Positions 26,124 to 34,177 of a stretch of 64,000 nt of DNA are shown here, piece after piece. Positions within the stretch are counted from its first letter, which is position 1. Every line of letters starts with the position of its first letter. Under the pieces are notes generated by a model. It made no database searches, had not been told where the DNA came from, and saw only the letters and a program-made list of their open reading frames with translations. This DNA is from CAWBLP01 sp963789495 (lineage in GTDB: Bacteria; Pseudomonadota; Alphaproteobacteria; Acetobacterales; Acetobacteraceae), in the NCBI GenBank assembly GCA_963789495.1, contig CAWBLP010000005.1, forward strand, positions 186,001 to 250,000, given 5' to 3'. Both the position numbers and the translations under genes were made by a program.

Positions 26124-27842
26124 ATGACCAGCCCGTTGCAGGCCGTGCAGGCCGCCCTCGCGGCGGATCGCGCGCAGGCCGACCCCGCCCTGTGGATCAC
26201 CCGCGTGCCGGATGACGCCATGCTGGCGCAGGCCGAGGCGCTGGAACGCGAAGGCCCGCGTGACCGGCCGCTCTGGGGCATGGTGTGCGCGGTCAAGGAC
26301 AATATCGACGTGGCCGGCCTGCCGACCACCGCCGCCTGTCCGGCCTATGCCTATACCCCGTCGGCCTCGGCTGTCGCGGTGCAGCGTTTGCTGGATGCCG
26401 GGGCGCTGGTGCTGGGCAAGACCAATCTGGACCAGTTCGCGACCGGCCTGGTCGGCACCCGCAGCCCCTACGGCGTGCCGCGCAACCTGTTCGATCCGGC
26501 GCTCGTGCCGGGCGGGTCCTCCTCGGGGTCGGGCTGTGCGGTAGCGGCCGGCATCGTGCCGTTCGCCCTGGGCACCGACACCGCCGGCTCCGGCCGCGTC
26601 CCGGCCGCGTTCGGCAATATCGTCGGACTGAAACCGACCCTGGGCAGCGTCAGCACGCGCGGGGTGGTGCCCGCCTGCCGCTCGCTCGATACCATCTCGG
26701 TCTTCGCCCGCACGGTGGATGCGGCGCTGGCGGTGCAACGGGTGATCGCCGGCTTCGACCCGGAGGACCGGTATGCCCGGCCGGCCCCCTGGCCGCATCT
26801 GCGCCGCGGCGCCATTCCGGTGACCGCCCGGATCGCCATGGCCGATCCGGACCCGCTCTGCGACAGCACGACCGCCGCGCTGGTCCAGCGCGCCGGTGCC
26901 CGCCTGCACGCCGAGACTGTCGACCTCACGCAGTTCCTGGAGGCGGCGCGGCTGCTCTACGACGGCCCCTGGGTCGCCGAACGTACCGCGGCGCTGTGGC
27001 CGACTGTGGGGCATCGGCCGGAGATCCTGCACCCGGTCACCCGCGCGATCCTGCAGGCCGGGCTGGACCGCCGCACGGTGGATGCGTTCGACGCCTTCCA
27101 TTGCGTAGCGGCGGCCAGGCGGGCAGCGGAGCACCTGTTCCAGCACTACGACGCCCTGCTGCTGCCGACCGCACCGTTCTGCCCCAGCCTGGCGGCGGTG
27201 GCAGATGACCCGATCGGCGTGAACAGCCGCCTCGGCGCCTTCACCAATTTCGTCAATCTCTGCGACCTGGCCGGATACGCCGTCCCCATCGGCCTCGGCG
27301 ACGACGGCATCCCGGTCGGCGCCACCCTGCTCGGCCCCGCCTGGTCCGAAGGTCGGCTCGCCGCCATCGCCGACGCCCTCCATCGCGCCTTCACCGAGAC
27401 CGCCGGCGCCACCGGCCTGGCTCTCCCCGCAGCAGCCGAACCGGACGCGCTCATGCCCGGGGAGACCGGGCTGTTCTGCATCGGCGCGCATATGGGCGGA
27501 CTGAAGCTGAACTCGCAGGTGGCCGCGCTGGGCGGCCGGTTCCTGCGAAGCACCCGCACCGTGCCGCAATACCGGCTGCACGCCCTGGGCGATCGCCCCG
27601 GCCTGCTGCGCGGTGAGCCCGGTGCGGCGATCGAGGGCGAGGTCTGGGCGTTGCCGACCGAAGCGATCGGCCCCCTGCTCGCCCAGGTCGGTCCCCCGCT
27701 GGGCTTCGGCAGCGTGGCCCTGCAGGACGGGCCCTGCCTCGGATTCCTCGCCGAGGCGGCCGGTGTGGCAGGCGCCCCGGACATCACCCGCTTCGGCGGA
27801 TGGCGCGCCTGGCTGAAGGCGCAGGCAACGGAGGCTGCATGA
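26124..27842 (+). CDS. atzF: Allophanate hydrolase
   Basis: A 572-residue amidase-signature enzyme that splits allophanate into ammonia and carbon dioxide (via N-carboxycarbamate). The catalytic triad is Lys58 (CAVKDNID), cis-Ser132 and Ser156 (PGGSSSGSG; TDTAGSGRVP); the 74- and 24-residue spacings equal those of characterised AtzF. A C-terminal domain of about 120 residues (from FCIGAHMGGLKLNSQV) is the AtzF-type C-terminal domain found in allophanate hydrolases. First gene of atzF-atzG-atzE-atzH; its stop overlaps the atzG start (ATGA). Cytosolic, final step of biuret, triuret, cyanurate and urea-amidolyase type pathways. Confidence 0.95.
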   Translation: MTSPLQAVQAALAADRAQADPALWITRVPDDAMLAQAEALEREGPRDRPLWGMVCAVKDNIDVAGLPTTAACPAYAYTPSASAVAVQRLLDAGALVLGKTNLDQFATGLVGTRSPYGVPRNLFDPALVPGGSSSGSGCAVAAGIVPFALGTDTAGSGRVPAAFGNIVGLKPTLGSVSTRGVVPACRSLDTISVFARTVDAALAVQRVIAGFDPEDRYARPAPWPHLRRGAIPVTARIAMADPDPLCDSTTAALVQRAGARLHAETVDLTQFLEAARLLYDGPWVAERTAALWPTVGHRPEILHPVTRAILQAGLDRRTVDAFDAFHCVAAARRAAEHLFQHYDALLLPTAPFCPSLAAVADDPIGVNSRLGAFTNFVNLCDLAGYAVPIGLGDDGIPVGATLLGPAWSEGRLAAIADALHRAFTETAGATGLALPAAAEPDALMPGETGLFCIGAHMGGLKLNSQVAALGGRFLRSTRTVPQYRLHALGDRPGLLRGEPGAAIEGEVWALPTEAIGPLLAQVGPPLGFGSVALQDGPCLGFLAEAAGVAGAPDITRFGGWRAWLKAQATEAA

Positions 27843-28021
27843 CCGACCAGGAACTGGATGCGGCGATCGACGCCAGTACACTGGTGCTGGGCATTCCGAT
27901 CCAACCGGAATGGCGGGCTGAAATTCGGCTGCATCTGGCGCTGTCGCTGGACCATGGCGCCGCACTCGCGGCCTTTCGCCTGCCGGACGAGGCCGATCCC
28001 GCCCCGGTGTTCCGGGCATGA
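27839..28021 (+). CDS. atzG: AtzG-like small subunit (DUF4089)
   Basis: A 60-residue helical protein, too small for most gene finders to name. It begins MTDQELDAAIDASTLVLGIP and continues through the helix EWRAEIRLHLALSLDHGAAL. In Pseudomonas sp. ADP the corresponding protein is a GatC-like stabilising subunit of the AtzE 1-carboxybiuret hydrolase. Here it overlaps both neighbours by four bases (ATGA at each end), an arrangement expected for a stoichiometric subunit. Identification rests on size, composition and exact position between atzF and atzE. Confidence 0.88.
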   Translation: MTDQELDAAIDASTLVLGIPIQPEWRAEIRLHLALSLDHGAALAAFRLPDEADPAPVFRA

Positions 28022-29415
28022 CCGACCCGCACTGGCTGTCGGCCGGCCAGATCGCCGCCGAAGTCGCCGCCGGCCGGCGGTCCGCAACCGAGATGGTGAC
28101 CGCCGCGCTCGCCCGTATCGACCGGCTGAACCCGGTGGTGAACGCCTTCACCGCCATCACCCGGGCGCGCGCCCAGGCCCGGGCCGCCGCGATCGACGCC
28201 AGCCGCGCCGCCGGCCAGCCGCTCGGGCCGCTGGCCGGGGTACCATTTGCCGTCAAGAACCTGATCGATGTCGCCGGCCTGCCGACCCTCGCCGGCTCCC
28301 GCATCAACCGCACCCGTCCGCCAGCCGAGGCAGATGCGACCCTGGTCACCCGGCTGGAAGCCGCCGGCGCCATCCTGTTCGGCGCGCTGAACATGGGCGA
28401 ATACGCCTATGACTTCACCGGCGAGAACGTGCACGACGGCCCGTCCCGCAACCCGCACGACACGACACGGATGAGCGGCGGGTCCTCCGGCGGGTCGGGC
28501 AGTGCGGTCGCGGCCGGCCTCGTGCCGCTGGCGCTGGGGTCGGATACCAACGGCTCGATCCGGGTGCCGTCCTCGTTCTGCGGGTTGTTCGGCCTGAAGC
28601 CGACCTATGGCCGCCTTTCCCGTGCCGGCAGTTTCCCGTTCGTATCCAGCCTCGACCATCTGGGGCCGCTGACCCGCTCCACCGCCGACCTGGCACTGGC
28701 CTACGACGCCATGCAGGGGCAGGACCCGACCGATCCGGTCTGTGCCGATCGGCCGGCGGACCCCGTTTCCGGCGCCCTGTCCGCCGGCGCCGCCGACCTG
28801 CGGATCGCCGTGGCGGAAGGCTATTTCCGCGAGGGCGCCTCGGCCCAGGCCCTGGCCGCGATCGATGCCGTAGCCGTCGCGCTGGGTGCCACCGCCCGCA
28901 TCACCCTGCCCGAAGTCCGGCGTGCCCGCTCCGCCGCCTATGTGATCACCACCACCGAGGGCGCCGCCCTGCATCTGGACCGGCTGCGCAGCCAGGCCGA
29001 GGCGTTCGATCCGGAGGTGCGGGACCGGCTGATCGCTGGCGCGCTGCTGCCGGCGCCGCTGGTGGTGCAGGCCCAGAAGTTCCGCCGCTGGTATCGCGAC
29101 GCGGTGCTGCGCCTGTTCGACCAGGTCGACGCCATCCTGGCCCCCGCCACCCCCTGTTCGGCCCCGCTGATCGGCGAAAAGGCGTTGCAGCTCGGCGATC
29201 GCACCGTGCCGCTGCGGCCCAATATCGGCATCTACACCCAGCCGATCTCCTTCATCGGCCTGCCCGTGGTCGCCGTCCCGGTGCCGCAGCCGAACGGCAT
29301 GCCGATCGGCGTGCAGGTGATCGCGCCGCCCTGGCGGGAGGACATCGCCCTGCGCATCGCCCATGATCTGGAACGCCGCGGGATCGTCCGCGCCCCTCGC
29401 CCGGCCCTGGAGTAG
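28018..29415 (+). CDS. atzE: AtzE family amidohydrolase (1-carboxybiuret hydrolase)
   Basis: A 465-residue amidase-signature enzyme. Triad: Lys80 (PFAVKNLIDVAG), cis-Ser156 (GGSSGGSGSAV) and Ser180 (DTNGSIRVPSSF), with the 24-residue spacing of GatA. AtzE with AtzG removes one amino group from 1-carboxybiuret, giving 1,3-dicarboxyurea; without it the pathway stalls or carboxybiuret decarboxylates to biuret. Its start overlaps the atzG stop, and atzH follows after three bases. Resemblance to GatA is general to the family, but no gatB is nearby. Confidence 0.92.
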   Translation: MTDPHWLSAGQIAAEVAAGRRSATEMVTAALARIDRLNPVVNAFTAITRARAQARAAAIDASRAAGQPLGPLAGVPFAVKNLIDVAGLPTLAGSRINRTRPPAEADATLVTRLEAAGAILFGALNMGEYAYDFTGENVHDGPSRNPHDTTRMSGGSSGGSGSAVAAGLVPLALGSDTNGSIRVPSSFCGLFGLKPTYGRLSRAGSFPFVSSLDHLGPLTRSTADLALAYDAMQGQDPTDPVCADRPADPVSGALSAGAADLRIAVAEGYFREGASAQALAAIDAVAVALGATARITLPEVRRARSAAYVITTTEGAALHLDRLRSQAEAFDPEVRDRLIAGALLPAPLVVQAQKFRRWYRDAVLRLFDQVDAILAPATPCSAPLIGEKALQLGDRTVPLRPNIGIYTQPISFIGLPVVAVPVPQPNGMPIGVQVIAPPWREDIALRIAHDLERRGIVRAPRPALE

Positions 29416-29418
29416 CGC

Positions 29419-29799
29419 ATGGAGATCAACCTGCCCGACGTGCTGGCCGAGGTCGAAGCCGCCTTCGCCCGCTACGAGACCGCGCTGGTCAGCAACGATG
29501 TCGCCACGCTGCAGGCGCTGTTCTGGGACAGCCCCCACACCATCCGCTACGGCATCGGCGAGAACCTGTACGGCATCGAGGCGATCGGCGCCTTCCGCGC
29601 TGCCCGCTCCCCGGTCGGCCTGGCGCGCCGCACCTCCGACACGGTGATCACCACCTATGGACGGGACTTCGCCACCGCCTCCACCCTGTTTCATCGCGAT
29701 ACGGTGCCGGGCAAGGTGGGGCGCCAGATGCAAAGCTGGGTGCGGCAGCCGGAGGGCTGGCGGATCGTGGCGGCGCATGTCAGCCTGATCGACGCCTGA
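29419..29799 (+). CDS. atzH: AtzH-like protein (DUF3225, SnoaL-like fold), probable 1,3-dicarboxyurea decarboxylase
   Basis: A 126-residue protein of the NTF2/SnoaL-like fold: VEAAFARYETALVSNDVATL, FWDSPHTIRYGIGENLYGIE and GRQMQSWVRQPEGWRIVAAH. AtzH of the cyanurate pathway converts 1,3-dicarboxyurea to allophanate, which AtzF then consumes. Thus the four genes here form the complete route from carboxybiuret to ammonia and carbon dioxide. It is three bases after atzE and ends the operon; no clear terminator hairpin follows. Confidence 0.88.
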   Translation: MEINLPDVLAEVEAAFARYETALVSNDVATLQALFWDSPHTIRYGIGENLYGIEAIGAFRAARSPVGLARRTSDTVITTYGRDFATASTLFHRDTVPGKVGRQMQSWVRQPEGWRIVAAHVSLIDA

Positions 29800-29989
29800 G
29801 CCGGCGGATGTGGACGAGTGGAACGGAGCTGGAGTTGAGGGGAAGTTCCACCCCATCTCTTAACCCCCTGGTCCTTCGAGTGCTTGGCAGCAACAGTATC
29901 AGCACGTCGCGCTTGTGTACAGCGTGTGTTACCGGCGCACGAGTGGGCGCTGCGTCTTGAAGACCGAGCGGCGCAGCCTTAGGCCGAGT

Positions 29990-30100
29990 GCCGCGGCACA
30001 CCATCCCAGGATGCCAAACGCCTCGTCCCGAAGGGGTCGCCACGCCTCTAGCCGCGAGGGTTTCTGCGACTTCTGCCAGCGTGCTCGCGCCGGCCTTCTG
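29990..30100 (-). pseudogene. Remnant of a serine-recombinase (resolvase) C-terminus
   Basis: Between atzH and the response regulator there is a 330-base gap with no intact gene. Read leftward from about 30097 it encodes KAGASTLAEVAETLAARGVA followed by TPSGRGVWHPGMV, the hallmark C-terminal helix-turn-helix of resolvase/invertase-type recombinases. No catalytic N-terminal domain precedes it, and the frame then continues into unrelated residues to a stop near 29780. It is therefore a decayed fragment and indicates past mobile DNA at the 3' edge of the atz operon. Confidence 0.65.
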
Positions 30101-30129
30101 GCTTGTTTGATGTGGGGCAATGCCAGGAC

Positions 30130-30549
30130 TTAGGTGGAGCTGAGAATTTGAACTTCACGAGGCAGTTCACCGGTCATCGCATGTCCCCGCGCCAGCTCCG
30201 CGACCGCCCTGATCGCTGCCTTTAGAGTTGCCAGACGGTATGGCTTGCTGAGAATGGCATGCCCGTGATGGGCCGCCTGATGCACGAGGCCGGCTCCACC
30301 GGTGACATATAGAATGCCCATGCATCCGAGATCGTTCGATTCTGCCAGTCGATCGACGATGTCCGTCCCCATCTCGCCTTTACTCAGCTGCATGTCGAGC
30401 AAGGCCACGTCTGGTCGATGCAGGCGCGCCAGAGCAACAGCCTCAGCCACGCGGCTGGCGATGCCACACACTTCGTGACCATCATCCAGCAAGGCGTCTG
30501 CCAGTGAATCTGCTAGCATTAGGTCATCCTCTACGACGAGCATCTTCAT
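30130..30549 (-). CDS. Single-domain response regulator (CheY-like receiver)
   Basis: A 139-residue receiver domain. The acidic pocket Asp8-Asp9 (VVEDDLML), the phospho-acceptor Asp52 (ALLDMQLSKG) and the conserved Lys (AILSKPYRLATL) are present. No output domain follows. The start at 30549 has GGAGGG nine bases upstream. It is divergent from a GAF/HisKA_2 sensor kinase gene, so the two likely form a two-component pair; this receiver-only form is typical partner of HWE/HisKA_2 kinases in alphaproteobacteria. Confidence 0.92.
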   Translation of the reverse strand: MKMLVVEDDLMLADSLADALLDDGHEVCGIASRVAEAVALARLHRPDVALLDMQLSKGEMGTDIVDRLAESNDLGCMGILYVTGGAGLVHQAAHHGHAILSKPYRLATLKAAIRAVAELARGHAMTGELPREVQILSST

Positions 30550-30729
30550 GCATCTGGTCCCTCCGAAGTGCGGCATGTTTTGGCGTCGGACCAATACGCT
30601 ATAGCCTACCCATCAAGACTTGTGGAAGTCTTTTGCAGCGACAACTTGTCTGGCTTATAATCCGGAAGGCCGGCTTTTATTTATGATGACGGCCGCCAGC
30701 CAACCTTCTCAAACCTGGAGCAGTGCCGC

Positions 30730-31911
30730 ATGGCCAGAGACATTTCCAGCCTGCTTCGCCAACAGGCCGCGCTCGCGACTTTTGGAACGTTCGCATTCCA
30801 GGAAACCAACCTGATCAAGATCCTGAACGAGGCGGCGCACATTTGTGCCGAATCGCTCGGTGTTGGCCATTGCAAGATATGCCGCTACCGTTCCACCGAG
30901 AACGACCTGCTCATCGAAGCAGGCTTTGGCTGGCACGCCGGCGTGGTGGGCAAGGTTGTATCGCGGGCCGACGAAAGTTCCCCGCAGGGTCGGGCCTTCG
31001 TGACGGAGAAGCCGGTCATTGTGCGCAACCTGAAACAGGCAAACGGCTACATTCCCCCGCCCTTCTATGCCCAGCACGGCATCATCTCGACGGTCGATGT
31101 CGTCATCAAGGCGCGCTCCGGCCCTCCGTTTGGCGTGCTGGAGATCGACAGCTCCGAGGAACATGCCTACGACGAGCATGACATCAATTTCCTGACCGGC
31201 TTCGCCAACGTGCTTGCGGAGGCAGTGGCCACCAGCACCCGCAGTCAATTGCTGCATGAAACCCTTGCGACGATGCGAGCCCTGGTTGGCGAGAAAGATC
31301 GTCTGCTGGAGGAAAGAAATACGCTTGCCCAGGAGCTGCAGCATCGAGTTCGGAACAACCTCCAGCTCGTCAACAGCATGCTGCAAGAGCAGTTGAAGCA
31401 AACTCTGGATGAATCTGGCCGCAAAGGGTTGCGTGGCATCATCCGTCGGGTGATGAGCCTGGCCCAGGTATATGACCAGCTGCTTGGCGCCGGAATGAGC
31501 GGGCGGCTCGATTTCGGAAGCTATGCGAAGTTGCTATGCGAAAACCTGCCAGAGCTCCAACCGACCCCACCATTTAAGATCGAGCTGCACTGCAAGGTCC
31601 AGGAGATAGCCTTGGATCTGGCCACGACGACGGCGCTGGGCCTGATCATCGCAGAGTTGGTGGCCAACAGTTACGAACACGCGTTTCCCGCTCGTGGCGG
31701 AACCATTCATGTTCGGGTGGAGCACGACGTCCAATCGGATCAGGGGGTCATTACCGTGCAGGATGACGGGGTCGGCTATTCGCCCAAGGCAGAGACGAGA
31801 CGGCAGGGCGTCGGTCTGGTGCGACGGCTCGCGCAGCAGGTCGGCGGAACGCTTGATGTCGTCGGGCAGAATGGCACCACCTGGACGCTCCGGTTTCCAA
31901 TCTCCGCATAG
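30730..31911 (+). CDS. GAF-domain sensor histidine kinase, HisKA_2 type
   Basis: A 393-residue cytosolic kinase. An N-terminal GAF domain (about 25-170) is followed by a HisKA_2 dimerisation domain with the phospho-acceptor His205 (QELQHRVRNNLQLVNSML) and a HATPase domain with N-box IIAELVANSYEHAF and G-box VQDDGVGYSP. There is no membrane segment, so the signal is intracellular: a small ligand, redox state or light through a GAF-bound chromophore. No bilin- or heme-type Cys motif stands out in the GAF domain. Divergent from the receiver gene at 30130. Confidence 0.92.
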   Translation: MARDISSLLRQQAALATFGTFAFQETNLIKILNEAAHICAESLGVGHCKICRYRSTENDLLIEAGFGWHAGVVGKVVSRADESSPQGRAFVTEKPVIVRNLKQANGYIPPPFYAQHGIISTVDVVIKARSGPPFGVLEIDSSEEHAYDEHDINFLTGFANVLAEAVATSTRSQLLHETLATMRALVGEKDRLLEERNTLAQELQHRVRNNLQLVNSMLQEQLKQTLDESGRKGLRGIIRRVMSLAQVYDQLLGAGMSGRLDFGSYAKLLCENLPELQPTPPFKIELHCKVQEIALDLATTTALGLIIAELVANSYEHAFPARGGTIHVRVEHDVQSDQGVITVQDDGVGYSPKAETRRQGVGLVRRLAQQVGGTLDVVGQNGTTWTLRFPISA

Positions 31912-32118
31912 TCGGCACCCGCCCGCGTAGCTTTTGCCATCGGTGCGAAGCGCCCGCTTGGCTGGTCACCACCCGTCGGACGTGCCGCGCCTCCACCGCC
32001 GCAGAACCGTGTCCTCGCGCATCCAGCGCCGCGTAGCATGTCCTGATGGCCGCGTCGTCCGCACCGACAGCCAGGCGAAGGGAGCTGACGGTGCCAAGTG
32101 CTTACAAACGCGGAACGG

Positions 32119-32194
32119 TGGTGGAGCTGAGGGGACTCGAACCCCTGACCTCCTCATTGCGAACGAGGCGCTCTCCCAACTGAGCTACAGCCCC
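32119..32194 (-). tRNA. tRNA-Ala (anticodon CGC)
   Basis: A full cloverleaf on the minus strand: acceptor GGGGCTG / CAGCTCC (one G-U), D-arm AGCTCAGTTGGGAGAGC, anticodon arm CCTCG-TTCGCAA-TGAGG with anticodon CGC, T-arm GGGTTCGAGTCCC. The discriminator A and an encoded CCA end are present (32119-32122). CGC decodes GCG alanine codons, abundant in this GC-rich genome. Confidence 0.97.
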
Positions 32195-32344
32195 ATTCCG
32201 CGCGACATGCGGCCGGGCGGGCCGCCGCAGGGCGCGGACAATGCTCAGCGGCCTGGGTGAAGTCAAGCGCATGCCAGCGTTACGGTTCGGGTTGCCCGGC
32301 GGTCCACCCGCCGCTAGCTTCCGCCGGCCCCGCGGAGACCCGGA

Positions 32345-32665
32345 ATGATTACAGCCTTGTTCGAACTCGCCACCCTGGTGATCGGCTTCTACAAATGGGC
32401 CGTGATCCTGGCGGCGGTGTTCAGCGTCCTGGCGTCGTTCGGCGTGCTGGATACCCGCAACCGCCTGGTCTGGACCATCGGTGACTTCCTGTTCCGCATC
32501 ACCGAGCCGGCGCTGCGGCCGATCCGCAACCTGCTGCCCAATCTGGGCGGGATCGATATCAGCCCGATGATCCTGATCTTCATCCTGGTGATCCTGCAAT
32601 ACACCATCCTGCCGAAGCTGTACTTCGCCATCACCTCGGGCAGCATGGCGCCGCTGCTGCTGTGA
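32345..32665 (+). CDS. YggT family membrane protein
   Basis: A 106-residue inner-membrane protein with two hydrophobic halves. It has the YggT marker FRITEPALRPIRNLLPNLGG followed by IDISPMILIFILVILQ. Found across bacteria beside DUF167 proteins and linked to osmotic tolerance or membrane-protein insertion; mechanism uncertain. Its stop overlaps the DUF167 start by four bases, so the pair is coupled. Confidence 0.92.
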   Translation: MITALFELATLVIGFYKWAVILAAVFSVLASFGVLDTRNRLVWTIGDFLFRITEPALRPIRNLLPNLGGIDISPMILIFILVILQYTILPKLYFAITSGSMAPLLL

Positions 32666-32976
32666 CCCGGTTCTGGCGGGAACAGGCAGACGGCGTGACG
32701 GTGGCGGTGAAGGTGCAACCCAAGGCGCGGCGGGCCGGCTGCGGCGGCGCGGCCCCCTCCGCCGACGGGCCGCGGCTGCGCATCGCGGTGCGCGAGCCGG
32801 CCGAGGACGGGCGCGCCAACCGCGCCGCCTGTGCCGCCCTGGCCGAGGCGCTGGGCGTGGCAGCCTCCGCGGTCTCGGTTGCGACCGGCGCCGGGTCCCG
32901 CGAGAAGCGCCTGCACGTGGCCGGCGACGCCGCGGCCCTGGCGGCACGACTGGACGCCTTGGCCCCCGTCGCATGA
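32662..32976 (+). CDS. DUF167 (YggU) family protein
   Basis: A 104-residue small alpha/beta protein: VTVAVKVQPKARRAG, LRIAVREPAEDGRANRAACA and GAGSREKRLHVAGD are the DUF167 signature. Function unknown, but the yggT-yggU pairing is widespread. It overlaps yggT upstream and folD downstream by four bases each. Confidence 0.92.
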   Translation: MTRFWREQADGVTVAVKVQPKARRAGCGGAAPSADGPRLRIAVREPAEDGRANRAACAALAEALGVAASAVSVATGAGSREKRLHVAGDAAALAARLDALAPVA

Positions 32977-33827
32977 CCGCAACCCTGATCGACGGCAAGG
33001 CGATCGCCGCGGCGCATCGGGCGGCGCTGGCGCAGCAGGTGGCGGGGCTGCCGTTCCGGCCCGGGCTGACCGTCGTGCTGGTGGGCGAGAACCCGGCCAG
33101 CGCGGTCTATGTCCGCAGCAAGGACCGTGCCGCCACCACCGCCGGCATCCGCGCCCGCACCATCCGCCTGCCGCACGAGACAACCGAGCCCGACCTGCTG
33201 GCCGAGATCGCACGGCTGAATGCGGACGACGCGGTGGACGGCATCCTGGTGCAGCTTCCCCTGCCGCCGCAGATCCGCACCCGTGTGGTGCTGGAGGCGA
33301 TCGACCCCGCCAAGGACGTGGACGGCTTCCACCCGGTCAATGCCGGCCGCCTCGCCGCCGGTCATCCCGCCCTGGTGCCCTGCACCCCGCTCGGCGTGAT
33401 GTCGCTGCTGGCCGCCACCGGCATGGCGCTGGACGGGGCGCGCGCCCTGGTGCTGGGCCGGTCCGCCATCGTCGGGCGGCCGATGGCGTCACTGCTGCTG
33501 GGCGCCAATGCGACGGTGACCGTGGCGCATTCCCGCACCCGCGACCTGCCTGGCGAATGCCGGCGCGCCGACCTGCTGGTGGCCGCGGTGGGCCGGCCGG
33601 AGATGGTGCGCGGCGACTGGATCGCGCCGGGCGCCACCGTGATCGATGTCGGGATCAACCGGCTGGCGGATGGCCGCCTGGTGGGCGACGTGGCGTTCGC
33701 CGAGGCGCGGGCGGTGGCGGGCGCGATCACCCCGGTGCCGGGCGGGGTCGGGCCGATGACCATCGCCTGCCTGCTGGAGAACACCGTCACCGCCGCACTG
33801 CGCCGGCGCGGCATCCGATCCGACTAG
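32973..33827 (+). CDS. folD: Methylenetetrahydrofolate dehydrogenase / methenyltetrahydrofolate cyclohydrolase
   Basis: A 284-residue bifunctional enzyme of one-carbon metabolism that interconverts 5,10-methylene-, 5,10-methenyl- and 10-formyl-tetrahydrofolate. Catalytic Lys50 lies in SAVYVRSKDRAA; the substrate-loop VDGILVQLPLPPQI and the NADP-binding LVLGRSAIVGRPMASLL are present, as is the PGGVGPMTIACLLENT terminus. Third gene of a coupled yggT-DUF167-folD transcript. Confidence 0.97.
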   Translation: MTATLIDGKAIAAAHRAALAQQVAGLPFRPGLTVVLVGENPASAVYVRSKDRAATTAGIRARTIRLPHETTEPDLLAEIARLNADDAVDGILVQLPLPPQIRTRVVLEAIDPAKDVDGFHPVNAGRLAAGHPALVPCTPLGVMSLLAATGMALDGARALVLGRSAIVGRPMASLLLGANATVTVAHSRTRDLPGECRRADLLVAAVGRPEMVRGDWIAPGATVIDVGINRLADGRLVGDVAFAEARAVAGAITPVPGGVGPMTIACLLENTVTAALRRRGIRSD

Positions 33828-33873
33828 CCGGCGAACGGCCGCCGGACGGCCGGGTCTGGAGCGGCCGGCGCGA

Positions 33874-34029
33874 TCAGAAGTCGGTGCAGCGGCCCTTGTG
33901 TTCCCAGTCGCCGTAGCGGGTCGGCTCGGGTCCGGGGGCGCCGCCGATCTCCTTCGGCAAGGCGGCCGGCGGCGGCGGTGCGGCCGGCGGCGTATCCTGC
34001 GGTTTGGCCTCGGGCTTCGGGTCGGTCAT
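33874..34029 (-). CDS. DUF1674 / SDHAF4-like small protein
   Basis: A 51-residue protein: a Pro/Ala-rich disordered N-terminus followed by the conserved motif EIGGAPGPEPTRYGDWEHKG ending CTDF. That C-terminal motif defines DUF1674, related to succinate dehydrogenase assembly factor 4, which supports flavinylated SdhA maturation. Divergent evidence for function in bacteria is limited. The weak ribosome binding site is normal for this short gene. Confidence 0.88.
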   Translation of the reverse strand: MTDPKPEAKPQDTPPAAPPPPAALPKEIGGAPGPEPTRYGDWEHKGRCTDF

Positions 34030-34177
34030 CCGACGGAGATAGGGCCGCGTGTCGCGCCGGGCAAGCGGGTGCCGTCCGCGGCGCGCCGGCGCCGCTGCGC
34101 CGAACCGGCGCGGCGGGCGGGACGGGCGCGCCCACGGTGCACAGGGTCCTGCCGTCCGTATGACGCGATGGGGCGGA

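Noticed and set aside
24978..28394. A 1138-codon open frame on the minus strand opposite atzF, atzG and part of the binding-protein gene
   Set aside because: Its product is Arg/Gly/Ala-rich without domains, and it is antisense to well-supported genes; GC-rich codon use creates such shadows.
28018..29415. GatA subunit of the glutamyl-tRNA(Gln) amidotransferase
   Set aside because: No gatB or ordinary gatC is adjacent; the neighbours are atzF, atzG and atzH, which define AtzE.
20153..29799. Cyanuric acid degradation (atzD) as the purpose of the atz genes
   Set aside because: No cyanuric acid hydrolase is encoded in the window; a biuret/triuret entry fits the visible genes better.
27784..29856. 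A 690-codon minus-strand frame opposite atzE and atzH
   Set aside because: No protein-like segments; opposite a complete amidase with intact catalytic triad.
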